Of a stretch of 64,000 nucleotides of DNA, positions 10,907 through 21,260 are shown one piece after another (the stretch's first letter is position 1; the number at the start of each line of letters is the position of its first letter). The notes beneath the pieces are model-generated. The model saw only the letters and a list, made by a program, of their open reading frames with translations. It did not search any database and was not told where the DNA came from. The DNA comes from Gnetum montanum. Taxonomy: Eukaryota > Streptophyta > Gnetopsida > Gnetales > Gnetaceae. The stretch spans positions 614,566 to 678,565 of the forward strand of contig MNCI01004678.1 of NCBI GenBank assembly GCA_015680685.1. Reading direction: 5' to 3'. The position numbers and the translations under genes were made by a program.

Positions 10907-11231
10907 TTACTGGAATGAGATTAGCAAGGTATGTCAAATATTGAAGTGGATATATGATTTGGACTTGTAATAGCTTCTTAATCTTAGCTTTCATAGTTGG
11001 CTTAAATGATGGGTTAAATTTCCTTTACTTTTTCTTAACTACTTTACAATCATCTATTAAAGGAATTTTATGTGTCAACACATCAGGTCTAAAAGCCTTA
11101 AGATCATCATAAGACCAAGAAAAATTATCTAGTTTATTCTTTAATAGTAATAACAAATTTTTCTTGAAAACTAAATTATCTTCCTTTGTGATGCTTAACA
11201 TCTGTGGTATCTTAATTGATCCAAGATTCAC
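10907..11231 (-). pseudogene. TE-D reverse transcriptase, N-terminal part
   Basis: Minus-strand frames give NFSWSYDDLKAFRPDVLTHK then IPLIDD, then MKAKIKKLLQVQIIYPLQYL, then LANLIPVRN. These match the gypsy RT approach, where a plant element usually reads FAWSYxDMPGxD, HxIPL, EIxKLLxxGFI and NxVPVxKKNG. The frame is cut by TE-G at PVRN and resumes at 7249 with KNGDIR. The gtttc duplication makes up the overlap. Confidence 0.8.
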
Positions 11232-11489
11232 TACTTCATAAGCTTGATCTTTAGAATTCTATATATCCTTTCTTGTGAACTGATTTTTACTAAACTCATG
11301 TTCATAACCAATCACCTCTTTGGAAATCAAATTATACTTAGAACTTGATGTTGTTTCTAGTGTGATCTAACTCTTGAATTCTTGCTTATTCTTCATAAAC
11401 CTAAGTACTTGGTCATTATTTTCAAATACTTGTAGATTTCTTATATTATTTGGTACTGATGGATGATGTTCATTCTTAATCATACCCCC

Positions 11490-11900
11490 TCATAATCTTC
11501 TATCCTTTTCACATCTAATGTTGAAGCTACTTTTGCTAAATCATCTACTATATAATTATCTTTCCTACCTATATATTCTATTTGATAGTGATGAAACTAA
11601 CCCAACCTTTTTAAGACAAGCTATTTATAAGGTTGTAAGAATGAGCTTTTAACTAAACAATTTCCTTTGACTTGCTTACAAATCAATCTTGAATCTTCTT
11701 TTATGGAAATTGCTTTAATTCCCATTTCTAATGCTACTTTAATTCCAATACTTAAAGCTTCATAATTGGCCTTGTTATTCATACAAGGAAAAGATAGATG
11801 AATTTCCTTAAATCTTTTTGGGCAATTATCTTGTACTAAAAAAACTCTAGCTCATTTATCTTTAGAGTTACAAGACCCATCAAAATATAATTCTCATTTT
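11490..11900 (-). pseudogene. TE-D archaeal-type RNase H placed upstream of RT
   Basis: Minus-strand translation gives YFDGSCNSKD, then NNKANYEALSIGIKVALEMG, then SIKEDSRLICKQVKG, and after a damaged stretch YQIEYIGRKDNYIVDDLAKV. This is the pattern of the second, archaeal-type RNase H of plant Tat elements: DGS; NNxAEYEAL; DSxLxxxQVxG; IPRxxNxxADxLA. The acidic residues are present, with one stop early in the domain. It sits between the protease linker and the RT start. In the Tat elements I know, it follows RT and the gypsy RNase H. Confidence 0.75.
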
Positions 11901-12272
11901 CTCTCATCTTGAACTTTTTCTTTTTTCATGTTATAAAATTCTTGAAGTGTGCAAATTTTGGATTCAAAAGAGCTTGTTTCAACAAGCTTGTTCTTTCCAT
12001 TTGAAGTAGTATTTTCTAACATCAAAGGCTCAATATATATGTAGATTTGATTTGGTTCCCCTTTCCAAGGTGGCCACATATGTGAATAATTTGTTGATAT
12101 GTAACTTGAGAAATTCTTACTCTAACTTCCACTTAACAAAAGGCTATATGAATCTAGTATATCCACTACTTGAATAGTTACTCTACTTTTATATGGGGTT
12201 CAAAAGAAATTTCTAATATAACATTAGGTAATTGACCCACAATCTTGACTCTACTCTTGTTCTCTTGAACAA
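11900..12272 (-). pseudogene. TE-D protease C-terminal part and linker
   Basis: Minus-strand frames give ENKSRVKIVGQLPNVILEIS, then ILDSYSLLLSGS, and then a damaged stretch ending in SHMWPPWKG. The second piece resembles the end of a gypsy protease (hydrophobic, LLG-x-W). The protein continues from 19302 across TE-B1; the aacaa duplication marks the break. Confidence 0.65.
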
Positions 12273-13148
12273 AGATGAATCATGATTCATTAGGCTCCAA
12301 TATCAGACCTACGATATCGGATCCACGATATCAGGTACACGATATCATGGCTTGGCTAGCGATATCGGATACATGATATTGTGACTGTTGTGCAAGCCTA
12401 TAAATACACATGTAGGCGCATTGAGTGGGGGAGGTAGTTCAGTTAGAAGTTAGTTTTCATTTTTAGTTCTTCTCAACCCTTTCTCCTAGTGCATGCCTGT
12501 AGTGTGATGATTGTAATTGTACGACACCTTTATTTGAGTGTGACATACTTGGACACACACATGACCGGAAATAAAGATCAAGATTACTTCATCATTGTAG
12601 CATTCACTTAGTTTAATTATTTAATTGTTATTTATTGCTTTCTTAATTAATACTTCTTTACCCTCAACTCCTATCACTATTATTAAATGTAGAATGAGTA
12701 CAACTTAATCACAAGCATTTAAGTGTGACTGCTTAGATCCTAGTAGCATACTTAGGATATGTGCTTGGTAATCCCAATAGTTGTACACAATGTCCAAGAT
12801 GTGTATGGATGATTAAGGAACGGATGCTCATCACACTTAGGCTAGTTTAGATTCTCTCCCCATATGTCCTATTAGCTTAACTATCTCTCCCTTTTCATCC
12901 TAGCTTAATTAAAGTTATTTTCTATTACCTCCAGGAGTAGCACTAGTTTAGGACTACATCATACACCTCACTCTGGACTAAATCATACATGACAAAGAAA
13001 ATACTAGTCTAGGTGGGAAGATAGCGAACTACGATCAATGAGTAACTATCTAGATACCACAACTAGCCCATCTGTAGAGTTTCACCAGATCATGTGTGAA
13101 ACACTCGTATTCATATGGTTGAGTGTAGGGGTACCTTGTCACTCATCA
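12273..13148 (+). repeat. TE-B1 5' LTR
   Basis: It starts (T)GATGAATCATG and ends CACTCATCA, and is followed directly by the primer-binding site. It matches 18424-19301 over its length. Like the other LTRs of this group, its downstream part carries GGTTGAGTGTAGGGGTACC near the end. Confidence 0.9.
12313..12406 (+). promoter_or_regulatory. TE-B1 5' LTR U3: GATATC cluster and TATA box
   Basis: GATATC occurs at 12313, 12327, 12341 and 12361, with GATATT at 12375. Most are flanked by C or G so that the core is CGATATCG-like. TATAAATA lies at 12399-12406. The cluster is probably the transcription control region. Confidence 0.65.
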
Positions 13149-13167
13149 TTGGCACCGTTGTCAGGGA
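13149..13167 (+). other. TE-B1 primer-binding site
   Basis: TTGGCACCGTTGTCAGGGA directly after the 5' LTR; tRNA-Asp type with a few changes. Confidence 0.75.
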
Positions 13168-13282
13168 ATGGTGCTAGTTATTTAGATTGGTTATATTATA
13201 CAAGATCATTATAACCAGTATTAACAATATACCTTTTAGAAAAGAAATTAATTGCAAATAAGTCACACAAAAATTCACAACA

Positions 13283-15300
13283 ATGTCTCTCTCACAAGAC
13301 TATGTTAACGCAACAACTAGTAAGGCAATTCATTGAAGAACCAACGAATTATACAATGATGAAGACAAAGTTTGGAGTACTCAATCTGATGTAGGGGTCT
13401 CCTATGTACATCAACAAAGAAAACATCATTCCAACTCACAAATTCATAACCTACCTAGTGACGATGAATCCTTGCTAGCCACTAAGAGCCTAATGCATAT
13501 ACAAGAGGCTATTCGAATATCCCACAATCATCGTAAGGAAAGTATTCTACCCAAGCTTGATTTAAACAAATTTTCTAGATTTTCAGGTGGCTATGACTTA
13601 GATCCACAACATCATTTACAAGCCTCCCATGATGCCTGTGTATGGAACAATATTGATAATGGGTGGAAAAAACTTAAGCTCTTTCCTATGACACTCGTTG
13701 GCTAAGAAAAAGTATGGTACAAGTCCTTGAAACCAAAATCAATCCGATGTTGGCCAAAAATGGTAGAAATCTTCACTGAAAGATACCAAACCTATGTAAG
13801 AGTGTTAGCCTTGAGGTGATAAATCCAAGAGTGGAAACAAGCACAACATAAACCCTTGGACATGGGTATTATTAAACAATTGCTCAAGCCATGGATTCTC
13901 TGAGGAAAGGCTAATGTACCACATCATAGATGGGCTCTGTAACAAAACAAGGGAGACCCTAGGGATGTATTTCCCATGTCAACTATATGAGCTACAAATG
14001 CACCAATTCCAAGAGCCTATTAAGCGGGTAGCAAAAGAGGAAGGAAAATGGCTAAATGGGAGAATGTTGAGAAATTTCAACAAGACCAAAATCTCGAAAT
14101 AGCAAGGGTCCATGATCATGAAGAGGAGAATCAACTCACCTCAAGGAGGTGGAATGATCTTTGCCAATACTACAATCACTAGACAAAATTGAGGCAAATA
14201 TCAATAAGATGATGAAATGGATACATGAAAGATGTGGAGAATATGACAACATTATTAGAGGTTGAATTATGATGAACTAAGAAGCAGGATAGAACACCCT
14301 TAGATAATCAAAAAGAAGAGTTAAAGAGAATAAGAACTCAACTGCTAATCATACATATCAATGTAAAATTTTCTTGTATGATCACCCCAAAGGTCAATGC
14401 CCAATCTTGTCACATTTACATGAGCATTGGGGAAGAATGTCACATCCAGAGTTCATACAAAAATACTGTGTTCAATCACAATGGCAAAAATCCTAGTCGT
14501 GGGGGAGGCCACCCCCAAACTGGTCACACCCTTCATATTATATAAACCTAAGCACCTATCAAGTTCAGCATCCTATTTCCCCAACTGGATCAACATCTTC
14601 TATCTCACCACACTGTTATTATTCTTCTAAGTACTATCAGTCGGTGTCCTTTCCAACAAGATCACCACCTCATATTCCTTACACTTCTCCTTACTCTCAA
14701 TATTCTCATCCTCCATCTTCTTCTACATCACCACCAATAGTACTAGAAGGATTTGCACCATAGCATCGACCCACGAACGTTACTTGTGCTACTACTGTCA
14801 ACCACAATGGGAATCCTCCACAACATTGAAGATGTCCCTTCTTTAAACATGATCGTAGAAAGGGACAACACAGTCCCGAGACCACTGCATCCTCCCACTC
14901 AGCACAAGTTCAACACTATGGTGCATCTTTCTTCTCGAACCCAACACCTCATGTTACCTTATCAGGACCACCAATCAATAGTCCAACAACTATGCAGCCC
15001 AATGAATATAGCCACATAGGAAGACATATCGATCCTTGCATACCATCTTATGGTCAAGGGTGCCATATTGGATCAACTTCATACCAATTAACCACATCTT
15101 CTAACTTGCCCCACTATGTCAACTTTAATGCAGTGTGTGCACCCCAATTTGTGTACATTCTGACCACCACATCAAAAGACACCCAATGGTTTAGATATGA
15201 CCAAGTCCTAATATTTTCGAAATGCATGGATCCAACCCTTCCATTTATTAATTCTTGCTATGATCAAAAGTTTAGTTATGGGGGATATCCCCCATTCTAA
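13283..15300 (+). pseudogene. TE-B1 gag, decayed
   Basis: The ATG at 13283 corresponds to that of TE-B2 gag. The frame gives LLATKSLMHIQEAIRISHNH, LDLNKFSRFSGGYDLD and LQASHDACVWNNIDNGW, the same capsid region as in TE-B2. Stops and frameshifts follow. One is a 13-base loss near 13870 compared with TE-B2, so the later part continues in another frame (YHIIDGLCNKTRETLGMY). The zinc-knuckle region lies near 14360. A His/Pro/Gln-rich tail runs to about 15300. It would have made the particle shell. Confidence 0.8.
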
Positions 15301-15871
15301 CAAATAGAATTAATAAATGTTTTTTCTTTTCTTTAATTTTACAATTTTTTGTTTTCCAGTTTTTCATCTTTCAATTTTTTGTTTTATCTTTTTATTTATT
15401 GTTTTATCTTTTTATGGGTAATCTCATCTATGAATAAAACACTCATGTGACTCATTGGTTGAGGTGTTGTTCTATGTTATCAAGTCTCAGGTGACTAATT
15501 ATTTGGACAGTGAGCCCATCACATCCACCCAACCATTTTATTAATAAGAAGTTCTACTCTGGGTACGATGATATTCTTGACATCATTAAAACTTAAAGTA
15601 ATTTTGTGCTCATTATACCCAGAACGAAGAAGGATGGACCAAGAGGGAATGACCAGGGTGTGACATCAAGGGAACTTGTGGATTCTCTTTGGTCACATTT
15701 GTAGAAGTTACCATGCAACCTAGTTGTACTAAGATCCTTTTAGATCTAATGAAAAATGGGAGTAAGAGTAATAAAGGCATTCACTCAAGAAAACCAATGC
15801 TATTCTAAGGGGACCCACTGGAAAGACATGCACCCATGCCTGAAGGTAGGTGACTTCTCTGATTAAGCATT

Positions 15872-15928
<57 letters not shown>

Positions 15929-16740
15929 NGAGCAAGAAGAGTGTGCCAAAGTAGCCACACAAAAAGAAACAACAAAAAGAAAAAAAATCAAGATCAAAGT
16001 GCTACAAAGATAACTCCTCCCTTGGAGAAAATACCAAGTGATCATACGCCTTTATGTCATGATGCTCTTATGGTTGTCCATCATCAGATGAAACAATGCG
16101 ATGTCACTGATTGAAGGAATGGACTTGGTCTTGATTTTAGAGTGACAAGTTAATGACACATTAATCACATCCTACACTCAAGATTCATTGTGCCTTGGGT
16201 TAGTTACCTCATGTCCCAATCTCTGCAATGCCTTCTATGATTCATCCCATCTCGTTGTTCAAGAATTTTTGACTTGTGTCTTATGTGGCATAGAACTCAT
16301 ACCTCATCACAGTGGTATCTAACATGTGTGTGCTTTGTTGCATCGGTATAGATTACATTTAACCCTTCTAGTACCTACAAACATTTTTAGGTGTGGTTAC
16401 ACAAAGGCATTATAGGTTGGAACCTGATTTGGGGAGGATCCACTTGCATGGCTTTTGTAATTTGTATTTGTTGCACATCATCACATCATTTTATACCCTT
16501 CAAGCACTACATTACCAATGTTATTATTTCCCTTATCATCCTTCTGGTTTAATCATTTCTATGTACCAAAACATGTCCTTTTTCCTCATTTGACTTATGA
16601 ATTTCATCATCAAATCCTATCCCATTATACTTTCTGTGCCTTTTGGTGTATTTAACAATACCCTAGACTTTTCACATTGACCTCAAATCCTTCATTTTTT
16701 TGCCTTGAAATTTAAAAAATTCATCAATTTTTCTAAGTAC
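15301..16740 (+). other. TE-B1 region between gag and internal promoter, non-coding
   Basis: Starts with a T-rich tract (15320-15415). It matches 51700-53050 of TE-B2 in scattered blocks, for example ATGAATAAAACACTCATGTG. No reading frame is shared between the two copies, and no pol domain is visible. This is where pol would be expected in a full element. Confidence 0.6.
15874..15932 (+). repeat. (AG)n microsatellite
   Basis: About 59 bases of AG repeat, with one N at 15929. It is absent at the matching place in TE-B2, where only a purine-rich stretch (about 52263-52295) is found. Confidence 0.95.
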
Positions 16741-16759
16741 CCTATTTTAAATAGGTCAT

Positions 16760-16847
16760 GATATAGGGTACCCGATATCAGGATTGATGCGATATTGGGG
16801 CCATGCTATCGAGTACGTGATATCGCTTCAACAAAAACTATATATAT
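16760..16847 (+). promoter_or_regulatory. TE-B1 internal promoter-like block with GATATC cluster
   Basis: GATATA at 16760, GATATC at 16774, GATATT at 16791 and GATATC at 16819 are followed by TATATATAT at 16839-16847. The block lies about 530 bases upstream of the 3' ORF, and the same arrangement is found in TE-B2 at 53066-53152. It copies the layout of the LTR U3. Confidence 0.55.
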
Positions 16848-16849
16848 GG

Positions 16850-16850
<1 letters not shown>

Positions 16851-16881
<31 letters not shown>
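16851..16881 (+). repeat. Poly-C tract (31 C)
   Basis: An unbroken run of C just after the TATA-like sequence of the internal promoter block. TE-B2 has only CCCCC at the matching place (about 53160), so it is an expansion or an assembly artefact. Confidence 0.9.
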
Positions 16882-17375
16882 TGATGCATGTCAGCATCAG
16901 TCTCAACTATTCATGTGGGGGGATTTTTTCAAATCTTCTCCCATGAATTGTGACTTGTGCAACTCTTGGTCAAACAACCATAACTCGCTCGTTAGTGCTC
17001 CAATTCCCATTTCGCTTGAACCTACCTAAACCCAGAGTGTTCAACTTAGTAGTGGGGGAAGGGTATACTTCAAACCGTGCATAAATTTTTTAAAATTCAT
17101 CATTTCCTAAAGTATACTGTAAAGGGTAATTGATTATAAAAATAATAAACATATTGCCAAAAATAATTTTATCTCCTCACCTACATTGGGAAATTAAATT
17201 TTGAAGCCACCTAATTGAATTGGGCCTAATATTAAAAATTTTGGGGGACATTTTCATAAACTTTTCTAACTCTAAATCACACGAAATAAGAAACAAATTT
17301 ATTTGAGGTGAAAAGTAAGGTATAAAGCAAATCTTGTAAGTAACCTTACTAATGATCAGCCTTGTGTGATTGCAG

Positions 17376-18227
17376 ATGGCCCCTAAACATGGACAACAAG
17401 GAGGATCCTCTCAAGGTGTGCCCAAACGAACCCTCTCAATGGAGGAGGTACGCACAATCCATCATAAGATGGCCATTGAAATAAGTGCATGGCAAAACGA
17501 GGCCAAGTGACATGAAAAATTAAAATAACATTTCAGAGACTAGGTGGGGATGTATAAGCAAGTCATCGAGAAAGAGATCCATATGGCCAAGGCCCACATT
17601 AACACCTTCAGCACTCAACACACTGATTGGCAGGCCATATTGGACACATATGCATTTGTCCACCAGGTAGAGCTCAAAAGCCAAGACCTGCAAATCCAAG
17701 ATCTTACAAAGTACATAGAATTGGCACACCTGCGATATGCCAACCAAGCCATGTTAACAGCAAGATGCCCGAGAACAGAGCTAGAGAAGCAGGTAGCTAC
17801 CACCTATGCCAAATATGAAATAGAATTTGTGGAACACAAGAAAACATTATAAAGGCTAGAAGTAGCAAATTCTGAATTGGAGGTGGTTAAGGCTAGCTAT
17901 TAAGGGTAGAGAGATGTCGTGGTAGACTTGGCTTGATGGCTTACAAATTACCAAGACTACAAGGATAAAGCTAGAGCCTACGAGGAGGAACGACGACTAT
18001 TTGCAACCTAGTACGTCAAAGAAAATTAGATGTTTCCACAACAACCATGTCCATGGGAAGCGCTAACTCCATCAAACATTGGAGCATCAACATGGATGGC
18101 ACAGGATCCCTGAACTGAAGAGGAAAAGCTCCAAGCACTGTTTTAGAGCCACCAAATCCCAAAACTTGGAGCACAAGATAAAGGGAAGTAATCCATGGAG
18201 GAGCCATTCCCACCTGGAACCACATGA
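17376..18227 (+). pseudogene. TE-B1 3' accessory ORF, internally deleted
   Basis: The ATG at 17376 follows TGTGATTGCAG, a good splice-acceptor shape, and opens MAPKHGQQGGSSQGVPKRTL. The protein then joins directly to the C-terminal part seen in TE-B2: HMAKAHINTFSTQHTDWQA, then IQDLTKYIELAHLRYANQAM, then KYEIEFVEHKK. The roughly 2 kb that separate these parts in TE-B2 are missing. The C-terminal part is rich in Glu, Lys and Leu and looks like a coiled coil. It ends at TGA (18225-18227) after GTT. Several stops interrupt it. The function is unknown. The position after gag/pol recalls the extra ORF of Athila-type elements, but I see no membrane segment typical of an envelope protein. Confidence 0.65.
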
Positions 18228-18414
18228 GTTCCAATAAAATTTTGCAATTTTGCAATTTTGTAATTTTGTATTCGTGTCCCAGTTTTTTTCTATTCAATTA
18301 TCCACTACGACATGAATAATTCCTAGTTAGTCAATAATCCCATACCTATCCACTGTGTAATCAATGGGGCTTATTCTCATTTTGTACGACTCGAGGACAA
18401 GTTTTCATTCAGTC

Positions 18415-18423
18415 GTGGGGGTA
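18415..18423 (+). other. TE-B1 polypurine tract
   Basis: GTGGGGGTA directly before the 3' LTR, matching ATGGGGGTA before the 3' LTRs of TE-A and TE-B2. It would prime plus-strand DNA synthesis. Confidence 0.6.
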
Positions 18424-19301
18424 TGATGAATCATGATTCATTAGGCTCTAATATTGGACCCATGATATTGGATCCATGATATTGAGTATGCGATATTGTC
18501 GCCTAGCTAGCGATATCGGATACACGATATCATGACTCCTGTGTAGGCCTATAAATACACATGTAGGCACATGAAGTGGGGAGGTAGTTTAGTTAAAAGT
18601 TAGTTTTCATTTTTAGTTCCTCTCAACCCTTTCTCCCAGTGCATGCCCACAGTGTGATGATTGTAATTGTATGGCATCTTTATTTGAGTGTGATGTACTT
18701 GGACATGCACATGATAAGAAATAAAAATTGAGATTACTTCATCATTGCATCATTCACTTAGTTTAATTATTTAATTGTATTTATTGCTTTCTTAATTAAT
18801 ACTTCTTTACCCTCAACTCCTATCCCTATTATTAAATGCAAAATGGGTACGACTTAATCACGAGCATTTAAGTGTGACTACTTGGTATCCCAGTAGCATA
18901 CCTAGGATATGCACTAGGTAATCCTAGTAGTAGCCATACACGAGGTCCAAGATGTGTACAAATGATTAAGGAATGGATGCTTATCGCACTTAGGCTAGTT
19001 TAGATTCTCTCCCCCTATGTCCTATTAGCTTAACTCTCTCTCCCTTTTTGTCCTAGCTTAATTAAAGTTATTTTCTATTACCTCTAGGAGTAGCACTAGT
19101 TTAGGACTATATCATACACCTCACTCTGGACTAAACCATATGTGACAAAGAAAATACTAGTCTAGGTGGGATGACAGTGAACTACGATCAATGAGTAACT
19201 ATCTAGATACCATAACTAGCCTGTCTACGGAGTTCAACCAGATCGTGCGTGAAATGCTCATATTCATATGGTTGAGTGTAGGGGTACCTTGCCACTCATC
19301 A
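18424..19301 (+). repeat. TE-B1 3' LTR
   Basis: It starts TGATGAATCATG and ends CACTCATCA, and is followed by the target duplication aacaa. In its U3 the first copies of the motif have decayed to GATATT; intact GATATC remains at 18512 and 18526. TATAAATA is at 18550-18557. The changes from the 5' LTR are largely CpG to TpG or CpA. Confidence 0.9.
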
Positions 19302-20960
19302 AACAATCTTTTTATTGTATTTTTCAGGATTCAAACCAATTTTTTTGCATATAGACAATGGCATGATAGTAGATGTAGCTCCAAAATCAACAAAACAATT
19401 AAAAGATATTTGTTCCTTAACTTCATTATCAAAAGAAAAGGAGGAGCTTCCTTATTAGGAGTACAATCATAATTAGTTTTTACTATCTTATCCATGTTGG
19501 ATACATAGCTTAATTTTGATTCTCCAACTCTCCATTTACTTTTAATGAACTCTAAAGCCCTCTCCTATCTATAATAATTGATATATGCTAATATTAGCCT
19601 CAACATGTTTAAGATTATCAACTAGATCATATTCTCCATCTTCATAAAAGCCTGGTTTCTTCATCCATCTATTAAAAGTCAGATTTTGAGTACTTTGCTC
19701 TACTTGATCTTCTTTACTTTTATTTTTCTCTCTTCCACTTGGTTCAAAGCCTTCCTCTTAGTGGATGGATCAGAAATAGCATTTGGAATTCTTGAGGTAG
19801 TTAATCTTTCTTTTGATCATAGATTATATCCATTTTGTTCTTTTTTATCATAGTCTTCATCTGATGACATATATTCTTTAGAACTTGATAGGGAAGAGGT
19901 ATCACTAGATCCATTATTAGAAGATTTACTTGCATAATGAACATTAGATAGCTCATTATCTAATTCAATATCAAGGAAGTTAGACATAGCAAGATTACTT
20001 TCATCCTCTTCTTCTATTAACTTAGTATCTTGACACTTATACTTTCTATTTTTCTTTTCTTCCTTGATTTTAACTTTTGCCAAAGCTTTTTCTAGTTTCA
20101 CTACCTTGTTGAACAAGTCTTTCATTAATTGTCCCTTTTTAGATTCTTTGTTTTCTAACTCTTATTCTATCATAATATGAGATGGCATGGGTAATGCCTT
20201 AAGTTGAGCAAAATCTTGGCTAGGAAACATCATTTTCTCTCTTCTTTTTTAAGTTATGATAATTTCTTCATTATTCAAGTTCAGTTGTCTCTCTAATTTT
20301 ATAGCTTCACTATAGTAGTCATTTAACATTAGCAAGTTTGGAGTTCTCCTTAACTAGATTGAAATATTGGGATTCATAGCCTTAAGATAAGTATCTAAAC
20401 CACTTCATTTGATGATCTATATTATCTTTAAAACAACCTACAAATTCAACAAAATTAGATGTTGAAATCTCTAATTGACTCTTTACCTCCTTGCTTAGCT
20501 TGTACTAGCCCATAGTATAGTTGTTGTTAATCTAATTTATTGCCAAACTAGACCAAGAAAAGACTTTTCATATCATCCCAACTTGTGATACTGCTTGACA
20601 AGTTTGAATATCAAATTTGAGCCATATCCTTCAAATTTGCAACGAACAACCTACAGGCTTGATCTTGGTGTTGAATATTTGCATGAGCTAAACCTAACTA
20701 AAATAAGTGAATAGATTCTTTAGCTAAGTAAGTTTTTCCAAGAATAAAAGGCGTAGAAAAATATTTGTAAACTACCTTAGGAATATCGTTGTAGTTTTGA
20801 AATCCTAATGGTGTAACTCTTTGCCAAGGATTTGACATCCTATTAGAGTTCCCTTTGATCATTGACCTTCTCTTATAGACTAATAAACCAAACAAAAGAG
20901 ATGATGTCTTTATTCTTCTAGTTTTTATTCCACTACTTGTCTCAAACTCAAAAACCTTTT
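19302..20960 (-). pseudogene. TE-D gag and protease N-terminal part
   Basis: Read right to left. A capsid-like region at about 20960-20200 contains AKESIHLF, ACRLFVANLKDMAQI and SSITSWDDMKSFLGLVWQ, the usual gypsy capsid pattern. A charged stretch follows at 20125-19817, with a lysine-rich coiled-coil start (KVVKLEKALAKVKIKEEKK) and a Ser/Asp-rich end. The protease active site is near 19380: FVDFGATSTIMPLSICKKIG, where D-F-G replaces the usual D-S/T-G. The frame ends at 19302, where TE-B1 was inserted. I see no zinc knuckle. Stops and frameshifts are many. Confidence 0.75.
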
Positions 20961-21059
20961 TTTAGTTCTTCTTATGATGAATACTTAGTCTTATGATTAG
21001 AAAATTATAAATCTTCTAAAGTACTAGTCTGTGTGATCATTAACTCAAAATACTAGCTA

Positions 21060-21260
21060 ATTCTTTCAAGTTCTCCTAGGAACAAAAATAACTGTTGTTA
21101 TGCTAGGATTATCAATGTCTTTGAATGTAATGAACTTATGTAATAAATATTCTACCCTCTTTCTAGTGCCAGAAGTATTGTTGGTGTGCTAGGACTATCA
21201 AGCTTATGAACTTAGCTGACAAATTACCCTCCTTCTAGTGCCAAAAGAATTGTTGGTAGC
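21060..21260 (-). repeat. Tandem near-repeats of the TE-D LTR end and primer-site region
   Basis: Three units of about 80-95 bases share CTAGGA-TATCAA, a CCCTC-TTCTAGTGCCA block and AATTGTTGGT or a variant. The last unit (21229-21260) is the LTR border itself. The sequence next to the LTR, read on the minus strand, is TTTTGGCACTAGAAGG, a possible primer-binding site that I cannot assign to a tRNA. Confidence 0.5.

Larger units (their letters stand above)
12273..19301 (+). mobile_element. TE-B1: LTR element with gag and a 3' ORF but no pol
   Basis: Two LTRs (12273-13148 and 18424-19301) enclose the element, with identical 5-base duplications aacaa at 12268-12272 and 19302-19306. Inside, in order: primer-binding site, gag, about 1.4 kb without coding sense, an internal promoter-like block, a 3' accessory ORF and a purine tract next to the 3' LTR. 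No protease, RT, RNase H or integrase sequence is seen. It interrupts the protease of TE-D. The first LTR base is A where T is expected. In one sampled 60-base stretch the two LTRs differ at about ten sites, so it is older than TE-A. Confidence 0.9.

Noticed and set aside
12313-12380. CRISPR-like array (short repeats at about 14-base spacing)
   Set aside because: The repeats are six-base palindromes in a U3 region of a plant retrotransposon, far too short and close for CRISPR.
15729-16045. Minus-strand frames rich in Ser-Leu
   Set aside because: They are translations of the (AG)n microsatellite.
16784-17029. Plus-strand frame with a run of proline
   Set aside because: The prolines come from the poly-C tract; TE-B2 has no matching frame.
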